This document shows positions 1-10,452 of a stretch of DNA of 64,000 nt, one piece after another. This DNA is from Nymphaea colorata (lineage: Eukaryota; Streptophyta; Magnoliopsida; Nymphaeales; Nymphaeaceae). The notes beneath the pieces were generated by a model that was given only the letters and a program-made list of their open reading frames with translations, searched no databases and was not told where the DNA came from. The stretch covers positions 14,875,362 to 14,939,361 of the forward strand of contig NC_045150.1 in NCBI RefSeq assembly GCF_008831285.2, in the 5' to 3' direction. Numbering within the stretch: position 1 is the stretch's first letter; every line of letters begins with the position of its first letter. A program made the position numbers and the translations under genes.

Positions 1-71
1 GGAAATGGGATTATAAATAGAGGCCGTGCAAACCATTTTGGCCACGGCTTCTTCTCCTCAGTTTCTTCTTG

Positions 72-110
<39 letters not shown>

Positions 111-160
111 TGCGTGAGTGCTGTTTTCTGGTTACAGATATTGGTGCTAGATTTCTATCA
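1..160 (+). repeat. Element A 5' LTR, right part only
   Basis: The block ends in TCA directly before a primer binding site and matches, in reverse complement, the inner part of the A2 LTR at 61404-61563. It holds a TATAAATA box at 12-19 and a CT microsatellite at about 75-108, so it contains the promoter and transcribed leader of the element. A2 shows the full LTR is about 444 bp, so about 280 bp lie left of the window. Confidence 0.9.
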
Positions 161-175
161 TGGTATCAGAGAGCC
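161..175 (+). other. Element A primer binding site
   Basis: TGGTATCAGAG follows the LTR end immediately. This is the usual plant copia site complementary to the 3' end of initiator tRNA-Met. The copy continues AGCC where other elements here have CC after TGGTATCAGAG, so it is slightly altered. Confidence 0.85.
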
Positions 176-381
176 AGGTTACGTTATCTCTACCAAACGA
201 AATGCCCAAACAGGTCTGATCTGGTTAGAACTATTTTCTCATCTTGTCTCTATCCTGAATTTACTTTTCTCTTGCGCAATTCTTGTTCGTTTTTTTTCTT
301 GCTTACCCAAGGACACATCTTGTTATATAGTGTCTTCTTTCCCTCTCATCTTCTACCTATATACCATTCCTTTCTGCTGTC

Positions 382-787
382 ATGGAAAACCTTTCGCATT
401 CTGGCATGTCCTCAAGTTTTCTTCCTCACCTTATTACCGAAAAACTCAACTATGAGAATTATCTGATCTGGAAAAGGCAAATCATGCCTTTCATAAGAAG
501 TCAAGGCCTCTTTGGACATCTCGATGGTTCAACAAAGGCTCCACCAATAAAATGAGGCAGGAGAAGTTATTGCTGTTCATGAAGACAACAATCCTGAACA
601 TGCTATGTGGATGAGACGTGATCAAAGTTTGGTTGCGTATATTTTGTCCACTTTATCTCAACAAGTGTTACTTTCAGTTGCAGAAGAATTATGGGAAACC
701 CTTGGTGATACATTTTTCCAAATATCAGAAGCTCGAATTATGTACTTAAAAGAAAGAATTTCTGAGCAAAGGTTCAACGTCTATCAT
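382..787 (+). pseudogene. Element A gag, N-terminal part
   Basis: The ATG at 382 starts a copia gag N-terminus with the motif NYENYLIWKRQ, which belongs to the capsid-like domain that opens most plant copia polyproteins. The frame stops at a TGA at 553-555 after 57 codons. Gag similarity continues in shifted frames to 787, where the hAT is inserted. The left and right halves of gag are in different frames near 740-787, so at least one small indel came before or after the insertion. The piece cannot make a working capsid protein. Confidence 0.85.
780..787. repeat. hAT target-site duplication, left copy
   Basis: TCTATCAT is repeated exactly at 13728-13735. An 8-bp duplication is the hallmark of hAT insertion, and element A's gag reading resumes after the second copy. 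Confidence 0.95.
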
Positions 788-799
788 TAGGGGTGCACA
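788..799 (+). repeat. hAT left terminal inverted repeat
   Basis: TAGGGGTGCACA matches the inverted right end with one mismatch over the first 11 bases. It starts directly after the 8-bp target duplication. Confidence 0.9.
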
Positions 800-965
800 A
801 CGAGTCGAGTTACTCGAACTCGACTCGTTTAACTCGACTCGTTAGTGTAAACGAGCTGCTTCATTAGTTAAACGAGTCGAGCTCGAGTTCACGAGTCAAC
901 TCGTTTAACTAATCGAGTCGAGCTCGAGTTCACTTTGCGAACTCGTTAAAGCTCGACTCGGCTCG
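800..965 (+). repeat. hAT left subterminal repeat array
   Basis: Irregularly spaced copies of AACGAGTCGAGCTCGAG and its complement fill this stretch, many of them self-complementary around GAGCTC. In hAT elements such repeats are transposase binding sites. The same words recur at the right end (13448-13715). Confidence 0.85.
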
Positions 966-2174
966 ATTAACATACCGGTTTTAAAAAAACCGGTTCACTA
1001 GTCACGACTCACTTTGCGAACGGGAAAGGGTTTTTTTTCGTTCTAGGGTTTGTTAACTTTGTTTTCGTTCTCCCTCTCTCTCTCCGACTCCGACTCTCCC
1101 TCTCTGGCCTCTCGGCTCTCGCCTCCTTCTCCGCCTGTGCTCCCGCCCTGCTTCACTGTGCTTCTTCTCCGCCCGCCTGTGCTCTGCGCTCCTGCTGCCC
1201 TGCGAGGCTGCGTCAGTGTGCTCTCCGCCTCTCCGCTTCTCCAGTCAGTGATATCCAACTCTCAAGGAAGAGGTTCTGCCAGCAGTGTAGCAAGTTCGGT
1301 GGCTCTTTTTTCCTTCTTTGTTTGCCTTAATCTCTGCTTTTTGTTGGTTTCGTTGACGCATCAAAAGTCTCTTTTCAGATGTCTATGGTGAATTCTGACA
1401 GTAGCCTATTATTTTCATGGTTTGTGCTTGATTTAAAGAGTCTTACTTAAGATTCCAAGGGTATCATGCATAATTTAAATTGAGTATATGTGCGATATGA
1501 TGCTTGGCTTGCTCGTATTTCTGCCGCTTATTTCATGAACTATGGTCGGTCGTTTGTTAAACTGGGAATTATGGATTTATGCTGAGGTTATCGTCTGGTT
1601 TTTCTGGGTACTTCCCTCGATTCTGTAACTTTTACCGAACTGTGTTAAAGAGTTTTCTTTGTTTTTATTGCTTTATCTTGTTTGTGTTAGGTGGAAGTAC
1701 TGATGAACATCTGAAGTCTCCTTTTCCCCTATAGTTGTCGTTGTCATCATTAGCAGCAGGACCATTATGTCTATTATGGATAATGTCGTTCTCCTGTTGA
1801 CAGATTCCTTTATGGCTTCTTTTACAAATGGCACTCTAGTTTCTTATGATGAAGTTGGTTAATTTGCTGCTAGCTTGATAACTGATGCATTTTTATTGTT
1901 TAACGTGTTGTGACGGAAAGTTCTCATAATGGATCTAGGCAGCAGAAGAGAAATAGGGAAGAAAAGGAAAAACTGTGGAGAAGATAATGTCTTTCTCTGC
2001 CTTCACCTAATCCCAAAATATGCTCTGTTTTACTCTTTCTTTGGTCTTGGTTATTTGTCTGTCATGCTACTTATATGTGCTAGCAAAGGTATATCAACCA
2101 AATAGGGTACAAGGAAAATTAAGTGGACCATTTTCTAGTTGATAAGTTACATGACCAGGTTCTCTGATGCTTAG
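966..2174 (+). other. hAT interior, probable 5' leader and intron sequence
   Basis: No gene is recognised here. About 1035-1250 is very pyrimidine-rich after a CTAGGGTTTG box, which resembles a plant 5' leader, so transcription of the transposase gene may begin here. The rest is AT-rich and stop-dense, like an intron. Confidence 0.4.
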
Positions 2175-2951
2175 TCATCTGATGCTTTTGGAGAGCTCTC
2201 GGGTGTTTCTAGACTTGCTGTTTTCTTCTGTGTGATCCATCACAGCAGTTCGAAATGTATCCACGGTAGCACTTTCCTTGAACTTCAAAGCAAATGTAGA
2301 GAGGGTGTTCCTTCCTTTAACAGAACTGTTAAGGATCAGCCTATAGTTCCCTTTAGTCCTCATTATCAGTCTCGGCTTCCCAATCCCATCTGTGGCAATG
2401 TTTAATTTCAACTCGCCTTTGCCTCTTTCCTTCCAACCACCATCCAAGAATTCATACAATGAGGCATCAGCCACAAAGAATGCCTTCTCATTTTCTTCAC
2501 TAGTTTCAACTGGGACCTCCTGCATCACAAGCAGAGCATTTCCACTGGATTTGTTAACCTCTGTAGATGAAGAACCAAGACCCAGAGGAGATGAGCTTCC
2601 ATTGTTTGAGCTTCCAGTACCAAACAACGGCAAGGATGTGCTGCTGCCCTTTAAGCTAAAGGTAGAACCTGAACAAGAACCAAATCCTGATGTGCTGAAG
2701 CTGAAAGAACAATCTGTTTTAGGAAGTGTCCCAAACGAGAAAGATGGGTTAGAAAACCCACTACCTGCAAGACCAGTAAAAGCATTCCGGCTGCCAGATA
2801 GCTGCTGAAATGAATTCAGAGGAGCTGATTCAGTTCGGGTTCCCCCACCATTGGCTTCTCCTTCACTACTCATAGCTTTTTCATTTAAATATGCTGCCTC
2901 AGTTTTATTGGTCGCACCAGGCTCAGTCAAATCTTGAGCAGAATCATCCAT
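2175..2951 (-). pseudogene. NUP50-like Ran-binding-domain gene fragment captured inside the hAT
   Basis: The minus frame from the ATG at 2951 is open for about 258 codons. It has a Ser/Gly/Phe-rich linker with FG-type spacing, then a C-terminal domain with EVPVETSEENEKAFF, EFLDGGWKERGKGELK and KGNYRLILN. These are signatures of the Ran-binding domain of plant nuclear pore protein NUP50. The stretch that should join RLILN to LSTFALKF is about 20 residues too short, so a core strand of the domain is missing, and the N-terminal importin-binding region is absent. It lies on the strand opposite the transposase and inside the hAT termini, so capture by the transposon is the simplest reading. Whether it is transcribed is unknown. 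Confidence 0.8.
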
Positions 2952-3064
2952 AAATATACTTAGATTCTTGTTTACAGTCAAATCTTTATACTAGGTTCTT
3001 TCAGTTTCTGTCATGGATGCATCTAAATATATGTCTGTCACACTATTTCAGTTTATGTCTTATG

Positions 3065-3069
3065 CTTTC
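3065..3069. repeat. Copia B target-site duplication, left copy
   Basis: CTTTC is repeated exactly at 8030-8034, directly outside the two LTRs of copia B. Confidence 0.93.
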
Positions 3070-3324
3070 TGTTGAAGTATGTTAGATGGGTCTCGGGACC
3101 GGGTCCGGATCCGTATCCGATCCAACTTGTAGCCCTTGTTGGGCATTATTTAAGTCGTGTAACCCTAATCCTTATGGTGTGAATGAAAGACTAAGGAGAG
3201 AGAGAGTCTGACGGCTAGTGGGCACCGGCTCCTCCTCATTCGTGGTTTTTTCCCTCTTGTTGAGGGTTTTCCACGTTACATCGTGATCGTTGTTTCTCTT
3301 TCTCTTCTTGTTCGTGTTTCTACA
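3070..3324 (+). repeat. Copia B 5' LTR
   Basis: It starts TGTTGAAG, ends TCTACA, and matches 7775-8029 over its full 255 bp by eye. A GGACCGGGTCCGGATCC palindromic stretch lies in the upstream part. Confidence 0.95.
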
Positions 3325-3337
3325 TGGTATCAGAGCC
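3325..3337 (+). other. Copia B primer binding site
   Basis: TGGTATCAGAGCC, complementary to the initiator tRNA-Met 3' end, directly follows the 5' LTR. Confidence 0.9.
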
Positions 3338-3384
3338 GACGAGTTTGGGAAATTTTTAGGGTTTGTGAAGTTCCAACCCTAATA

Positions 3385-3545
3385 TCTCTCACCGCTACCG
3401 CCGCCGCCGCTGCCGCTGCCGCTGCCACTGCCGCCGCTGCCGCCGCCGCCGCTGCCGCCGCCGCTGCTGCCGCCGCCGCCGCCGCTGCCGCCGCTGCCGC
3501 CGCCGCCGCCGCTGCCGCCGCCGTTGCTGCAGCAGCCACCGCCGC
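3385..3545 (+). repeat. GCC/GCT trinucleotide tract in copia B leader
   Basis: The tract is almost pure GCC/GCT/GCA repeats and reads as polyalanine or polyproline depending on frame and as polyglycine on the other strand. It lies where gag would be expected. It is best read as a simple repeat rather than as coding sequence. Confidence 0.85.
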
Positions 3546-4441
3546 CGCTGTACCCAATACCACCGTCGCTGTTTCCGCCGCCGCCGGTGTCACCCTTTGC
3601 GCCATCGCCATCGCAGCCACTCTTGCGGCGTCGCTCTTGCGCCGTCGCTCTTGTGTTGTTGACCGTCGCCGTCACCGTTGTCCCTTGCGCCACTGCCTTT
3701 TGCGCCGTAGTCTTGCTTCCCGGAGAAGAAAGAAGATATGCGTGCTTAGGCGCTTCCTAAGCTTGCCTCCCCCTATTCACGTCACTTCCTAGGGGTCTTT
3801 TGCAAATCCGGTGAAGTGCATCCGCCTCTTACCTGCAATATATTGCTTGGTTGATCTTTGATTCCATCTTCTTGTTTTTGTTTGGCGCCCACCGTGCAAG
3901 AAGAGGTGGCTGGTCCGTGACTTGGTAGAGGGCGTAAAGGAGGAGAGGAGCATAACTTGAGGATTGCCTCAACGTCCGCCGGCGCTCCGGCGATCGCATC
4001 CCCCTTTCCTTACAAAAGACCGGGGTTAAATTGGTCTTACTGGTGAAGGCTTTCCTTGTCTCCAAGTTGATTTCCTATTCACTTCTATACCTTGATACTT
4101 GTTGGGTTTTGCCTCTTGGATCTTGATTCCAGCAAGGAGAACGTGTGGCGCAACCTCTACCCATGGGAGATTGCAGCCCGAGAGAGAGAAGGCACCGCTT
4201 CCGTCGAGCGACATCGACGATCGTTTCCCCCAATCGACATTCTGTTCACTCTTGGGGCTGATTGGGAATCCGGTGAAGATATTACCTCTCTCTTTATCGT
4301 TCCTTTCTAGATAGAACTTGATTTTTCTCTCGTTCTTGTGATTCTATCCAAGGATATTACTGCCCGTTGGTGCTCTCTGTTGTCATCGGTGCCTCTCTTG
4401 TTGTATCGCTGCTCGTGCCTCCTGTTGGACTATCTGTGATT
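3546..4441 (+). other. Copia B leader of unknown origin in place of gag
   Basis: Between the GCC tract and protease there is no capsid domain and no zinc knuckle. Only short frames are present on either strand. It could be a replaced gag, a captured host segment or a long leader. Confidence 0.6.
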
Positions 4442-7400
4442 ATGGCAGCTTCTTCATCTATAGACGTTATGGCGGATTGCCGTATGGGAGAGTGGATCAT
4501 TGATAGTGGCGCTACTCACCACATGACCGGCGATCCTAAGGTCTTTCATGGGTATAAGCTTTCATCAGGAAAGGATCGTGTTTCCCTTGCCGATGGTTCA
4601 TCTATCTCTGTGGCTGGAAAAGGGAGTCTCCCACTTTTGAACAAGTTCTTAGTCCACAATGCTCTACATGTTCCTCATATTCCCTTGAATCTCTTGTCGG
4701 TTAGCAAGATCACGAAGGAGTTAAATTACGAACTTATATTTTCCGCTGATCGCTGTGTTATGCAGGACTTGGTGACAGGGAAGAGGATTGGGATTGGCCT
4801 AGCTTCTGACGGGCTCTATCGTTTACCTATGCGTGCTGCTCAGGCTCTCATGACGGCAGTCAGCCAAGCCACGAAGAATAGAGAGGACTCCCTTCAGTTG
4901 CTTCTACGGTGGCATGAGCGCCTTGGACACTTGCCTTTTGGCTTTCTTAGACAGTTGTTTCCTGATATATGTTCCAGGTTAGATATGACTATGGTGTCTT
5001 GTGATGTCTGTCACCTGGCCAAACATGTTAGGGCTTCATACCCATTGTCTAGCCATCGGTCTAATGAGGTATTTGCCATGATTCATTCTGATGTGTGGGG
5101 GCCTGCAGGGATTCCTTCTTGTCATGGTTTTCAATATTTTATCACCTTTATAGATGATTATTCTCGTAACACTATTGTCTACTTGCTGAAAGACCGTAGT
5201 GAAGTTCCTACTGTCATAGAGACTTTCATTGCCTATGTGGAAACTCAATATGGAGCATCTGTTAAGACATTTCGATCTGACAATGCTCGAGAGTATATGT
5301 GCCAGTCTGTTGATAGCTTCTTTCGAAAAAAGGGAATTGTTCATGTGACTTCCTGTAGTTATACCCCTCCTCAAAATGGAGTTGCTGAACGAAAAAATCG
5401 TCAGTTATTGAATATGACTCGGGCTCTTCTTTTTCAACGTCATGTTCCAAAAAAGTATTGGGGGGATGCTGTGCTGACCAGTGCGTATCTTATAAACCGG
5501 TTGCCTAGTCGTGTGTTGAATGGGAAGACGCCTCACTCTCTGTTACCGGGGACTCGTGAACCTTTCTCTCTTCCACTCAGAGTTTTTGGTTGTGTTTGCT
5601 TTATTCACAACCATAGTCCTCACATTAAAAAGCTTGATCCAAGATCTATTAAGGGCATTTTTTTAGGGTATTCTCCCACTCAAAAAGGGTACAAGTGTCG
5701 AGACCCTTCCACTGGTCGGGCCTATGTTACCAAAGATGTCACTTTCCTTGAACATGTTTCCTATTTTGGTGAGAATCCTCTTCAGGGGGAGTACTCTATG
5801 TCACGGGAAGAGTATTCTCCGAGTCAGGAAATTCAGTTTACAGATTTTTTGGACTACAGGCGTGACTCCGTTGGTCCATCTAGTGAGGTGCATGAACAAG
5901 AGAAAAATGGAGAGTGTTCCACTGAGGCAGAAGAGAAGTGCAATCGTTTATTTGGGCAAGTTTACTCTAGGCGAAGAGTTTGTACAGATGAGATGACAGG
6001 TGGTGAGAATTCTACTCCCAATCCAATTAGTCCTTCCCTGGATGACCCAAGTCGTGCGCAGAAGCAACCTGTTGAAGAAGAGATTCAGACTGTTGCTGCT
6101 AGTGAAGAGCTTCCCATCGCCCTGCGAAAGGGTGTCAGGTCATGTACTCAACATCCTATTGGTAACTTTGTTTCATATTCTAGACTGAGCAAGGACTACA
6201 AATGCTTTGTATCTTCTCTTTCTTTGACTATGATTCCCAGGAATGTTGCTGAGGCTCAGAGTGATCCTAAGTGGACCTATGCAATGCAAGAAGAGATGGA
6301 AGCCTTGCGAAGAAACATGACATGAGAAGTTGTAAAGATTCCTGAGGCGGCTCACTTGGTTGGATCTAAGTGGGTCTACACCATCAAGTACAAACCAGAT
6401 GGGAGTGTTGAAAGATACAAAGCTCGTCTTGTGGCAAAGGGGTTTAGTCAGAAATATGAGATTGATTATTTGGAGACCTTTGCTCCTGTTGCGAAGATGA
6501 AGACGGTCAGAGTCATTATCTCTTTAGCTGTGATGAAGGAGTGGAAGATGTACCAACTTGATGTCAAGAACGCATTTCTCAATGGAGACCTTGAAGAGGA
6601 AGTATATATGTGTATGCCTCCAGGATATGAGGAACCTGGAAAATGTTGCAAGCTAAGGAAAGCTTTATATGGGCTCAAGCAATCTCCTCGAGCGTGGTTT
6701 GAACGACTCAGACTTGTCATGAGACAATGTGGATACCATCAAGGGAATGGAGATCATACACTTTTTGTGAAGAGAAATAAGCAAAAGGTTACTATTCTGT
6801 TGGTATATGTTGATGATATGATTGTCACAGGTGATGATGAAGATGAAATAATGAAGTTAAAGAAACTGTTGGCGATCGAGTTTGATCTTAAGGACCTTGG
6901 TAAGTTGAAATACTTCCTTGGCATAGAAATTGCTAGGTCTGGGACTAGCCTTGTGCTAAATCAACGGAAGTACACTCTAGATTTGTTAAAGGAAACTGGG
7001 AAACTAGGGTGTAGACCAGCTTCTACTCCTCTAGATGCTGGCCATAAGCTAAGTCTTAGAAACGGGGAGCCACTCTGTGAAGAGGCAAAAAGAAGATATC
7101 AATGTCTTGTAGGGAAGTTAATTTATCTTACTCTCACTAGACCTGATATTACCTTTGCTGTGAATGTGATGAGCCAGTTCATGCATGCTCCCACGGATGC
7201 CCACTTGAAGGCTATTGACAGGATCTTGTGCTACTTGAAGAGGAATCCTGGCAAAGGTCTCTTATATGTCAAGCAAGACACTCTTGGGATTGAAGGTTAT
7301 TCATATGCAGACTGGGCAGGCTGTATTGACACTAGGAGGTCCACCTCCGGCTATTGTATTTATTTGGGAGGGAATCTCATAGTGTGGAGAAGGAAAAGGC

Positions 7401-7780
7401 AAGATGTTTGTTCGCGTTCCAGTGCTGAAGCAGAATACAGAGCTGTTGCTATGGGAGTTTCCGAGCTTTTGTGGCTGAAAGTATTGTTGACTGATATTGG
7501 TATAAAGGTTGAAGAACCAATGAAGATGTATTGCGATAACAAGTCTGCAATTAACTTGGCCAACAACCCTGTGCTTCATGACAGAACAAAGCATGTTGAG
7601 ATTGACCGGCATTTCATTCGAGAGAGAATTGATGCTAAAGAACTTGTACTTCCTTACATGAGATCTGAAGACCAAACGGCTGATGTTCTGACGAAGGCTT
7701 TATCTTCGACCTCATTTGAGAGAAATGTATCCAAGTTGGGCATGTTTGATATGTATGCGCAACTTGAGGGGGAGTGTTGA
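4442..7780 (+). pseudogene. Copia B pol: protease, integrase, reverse transcriptase, RNase H
   Basis: The first in-frame ATG upstream of protease is at 4442. The protease motif WIIDSGATHHMTG follows at about 4492. Next come an HHCC integrase finger, an integrase core with the DVWGP, SDNAREY and ERKNRQ blocks, the reverse-transcriptase YVDDM box near 6806 and RNase H (SSAEAEYRAV). A TGA at 6323-6325 interrupts just before the reverse-transcriptase domain, where relatives have tryptophan. From 6356 the frame is open again to a stop that overlaps the first bases of the 3' LTR. Gag is absent. The protein family matches element C closely (shared KYKPDG, LETFA and FDMYA blocks). Confidence 0.92.
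7766..7774 (+). other. Copia B polypurine tract
   Basis: GAGGGGGAG directly precedes the 3' LTR and would prime plus-strand synthesis. Confidence 0.85.
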
Positions 7781-8029
7781 AGTATGTTAGATGGGTCTCG
7801 GGACCGGGTCCGGATCCGTATCCGATCCAACTTGTAGCCCTTGTTGGGCATTATTTAAGTCGTGTAACCCTAATCCTTATGGTGTGAATGAAAGACTAAG
7901 GAGAGAGAGAGTCTGACGGCTAGTGGGCACCGGCTCCTCCTCATTCGTGGTTTTTTCCCTCTTGTTGAGGGTTTTCCACGTTACATCGTGATCGTTGTTT
8001 CTCTTTCTCTTCTTGTTCGTGTTTCTACA
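7775..8029 (+). repeat. Copia B 3' LTR
   Basis: It matches the 5' LTR at 3070-3324 over 255 bp with no difference seen by eye. The CTTTC duplication follows at 8030-8034. Confidence 0.95.
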
Positions 8030-8034
8030 CTTTC
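8030..8034. repeat. Copia B target-site duplication, right copy
   Basis: CTTTC, identical to 3065-3069. The hAT sequence resumes after it. Confidence 0.93.
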
Positions 8035-8273
8035 AAATAACATACCATTTGCTTCCATGTTGCATGATTGTGATCATGTGAGCAGAATAGAATGAGATTC
8101 TAGTCTGCCCACCTCAAGTATCTCATTATGATGATTGAACAATCTTCTTGTTTGATTAGACGTAACTGGTAATATGCTTGTTGATGAGTAGTTTCTTTTC
8201 ATGTTCAAATAGGAGAATAGCTTGAGCAGGAGGGAAAATTACTAGTTTGAAGAATGACAAATTTAGGAAGTAG

Positions 8274-10452
8274 AGCATTAATAAGGGCAAACAAGTATGT
8301 GATTCAAGACCGAGTTCAGATGATGTCCCAATCGGAGTACATTCCTCTAATGAAACTCCTATAGATTCGCAAGACCCTGACTATGAAGGGGTTTCAATAG
8401 ATGCTCATGAAGTACGTATAAGTGGTGCAAAAAGGTCAAGGTCAAAGACTTCTACAATATGGAATGATTTTGACGAGGTTGTTATAAATGGTATCAAAAA
8501 AGGAAAATGTAAATACTGCAGTGCACTATTTTCGATAAGTGGAGGAGGCTCTACATCATCAATGAGAAGACACAAATGTTTGACACGTTTTGCTAACAAA
8601 AAGCAAACGACTTTAAGTTTTAAATCTGAGACTACTTCAGATGTCACGAAGAAGCTTATGGAAATTGGTTCCAACATTGATGCTCAAGCAATAAGAGAGT
8701 TAATTGCAAAACTAGTGGCAACCGGAAAACATGCTTTTTCCATAGTGGATAATTGTTGGTTTAGGTTCATTCTTAGGCTTGGTTTTCCTAATTGGGTGCC
8801 AGTTTCAAGAACGACAGTTAAGAGAGATGTCATGAAATTATATGAAGATGAAAAGAAGAAATTGCTTCTTGTCTTCAAGGGTGTTGAGAAGATTGCTTTG
8901 ACTACAGATATGTGGACATCAAACCAACAACTTGGATATTTGGCATTAACAGCACATTTCATTGATAAAGATTGGAAGATGCAACAACGTATCATCAACT
9001 TTACCGAAGTTGAGCCACCTCATACTGGGTTAGTTTTAGCAAATGTAATTGCTAAGCATCTTGCAGAGTGGGAGATTAAAAAGAAAATAATATCTATTAC
9101 AGTTGACAACGCTTCATCAAATGATGTTCTTGTCAGAAAATTAAAAGAAAACATGGAAAAGAGCGGCATCAACTTGTATCATGGAGGTAAATTTTTTCAT
9201 GTGCGATGTTGTGCACATATTTTGAATATAATGGTACAAGATGGGTTGAGTGCCATTAAGGATGAAATCATTAGCATTAGAGAGGCAGTTAAATATATCA
9301 AAGTTTCACCTTCAAGACTCCATGGTTTTGCAGCTGCAGCTAGAGAGTTGGATCTTTCAACGTCAAAGAAGTTAGTGTTAGATGTACCAACTCGATGGAA
9401 TTCAACATATTTTATGTTGGAAAGAGCTCTTTTATATAAAGATGCTTTTGCAAGATATAGCATGGAAGACCCAGGTTTGGTATGGTTGCTTGGACCCGAG
9501 GATTGGGAAAAAATTGCAGTGATATGTGATTTTCTTCAAGTTTTTTATTCAGTGTCGACCCTATTTTCTGGGTCATCTTATGCAACAACAAACTTATATT
9601 TTCTTGAAATTTGGAGAGTTCAAGCAATATTGCAGGAAAAAGTTGAAAGTGAAGGTGGGTTTATGAAGGCAATGGCAGTGAAAATGAAGGAGAAATTTGA
9701 TAAATATTGGAAATCCTGTAACTTGATAATGATTATTGCATCCATATTAGATCCACGCGTGAAACTCACATTATCAGAATTTGTCTTTTCAAGAATTTAC
9801 CAATCAAGAGAAGAAAGGGAAGAACAAATGCAAATGGTAAAACAATCTTTACAAGATGTATATCAAAGTTACATTCAAAGAAATGAAGTGGATGTCAATA
9901 TTTCTACTGCTTCAACTAATTCCTCTAGTATTCAAAGTCGAGAGAGTCGAGACACCCCACAATGTGGAATAAATCTATTTTTTAACTTGTTAGGTAAAGC
10001 TGAGAATGTTGCTTTTCAGGTCACCAAATCTGAGATAGACACATATTTGGAGGACGGATTGATTAAGCATGATAATAATGGTGATGCTTTTTCTTTCAAT
10101 ATTTTGCAATGGTGGAAGGATAAGGAATCTAAGTATCGAATTCTTTCACAAATGGCACGTGATTTGTTGTCAATTCCAATAACTTCTGTTGCTTCAGAAA
10201 GAGCTTTCAGTACAAGAGGTCGAATTGTTAATGATAGTCGTAGTTCATTGGTGCAAAAAACAGTTGAAGCTTTGGTTTGTTTGGGTAATTGGGTAAAGAA
10301 TGATGGTGATCCAATGCATGAAGTTGTAACACAAGTAAGTATATTTTGAATAAATTGTATTCATTAAATATTTTGTGAATCATTTGTTAATTGACTATAT
10401 GTATTTCTTTCAGGTTGAGGATGAATCAAGTGAATATATATCATTAGAATGA
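8274..10452 (+). CDS. hAT transposase with BED zinc finger, two visible exons
   Basis: The frame is open from 8274, after a TAG, but has no early ATG, so an upstream exon probably supplies the start. A BED zinc finger follows at about 8460-8575 (tryptophan at 8460, CKYC, then the RRHKC pair). The RNase-H-like core has TTDMWTS (Asp at 8907) and TVDNASSND (Asp at 9104), then the RWNSTY block at about 9390. A DUF4413-like part (ASILDPR) precedes the C-terminal dimerisation domain with SERAFSTRGRIV at about 10195. An intron at 10335-10413 (GTAAGT...CAG, phase 0) leads to a 12-codon last exon ending at 10452. No stop or frameshift was found, so the enzyme may be functional. It would cut and paste this element and deletion derivatives of it. 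Confidence 0.9.
10335..10413 (+). other. Last intron of the hAT transposase gene
   Basis: It begins GTAAGT and ends TTTCTTTCAG. Both flanking exons are in phase 0. Reading through it would add five codons and a stop instead. Confidence 0.7.

Larger units (their letters stand above)
3070..8029 (+). mobile_element. Copia element B, gag-less, nested in the hAT
   Basis: Two 255-bp LTRs that look identical by eye (3070-3324 and 7775-8029) flank a tRNA-Met primer site, a leader, a pol region in copia order and a polypurine tract. A 5-bp duplication (CTTTC) bounds it. The space where gag should be holds a GCC-repeat tract and unrecognised sequence, and pol has an in-frame TGA. It therefore cannot be autonomous, yet the LTR identity shows it moved recently. 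Confidence 0.95.

Noticed and set aside
800-965. Regularly repeated words that could suggest a CRISPR-like array
   Set aside because: Spacing is irregular, repeats overlap and invert, and they lie at the ends of a hAT transposon in a plant genome.
3283-3792. Open frames through the GCC tract giving long polyalanine, polyglycine or proline-rich proteins
   Set aside because: They arise from a trinucleotide repeat open in several frames on both strands, with no domain.
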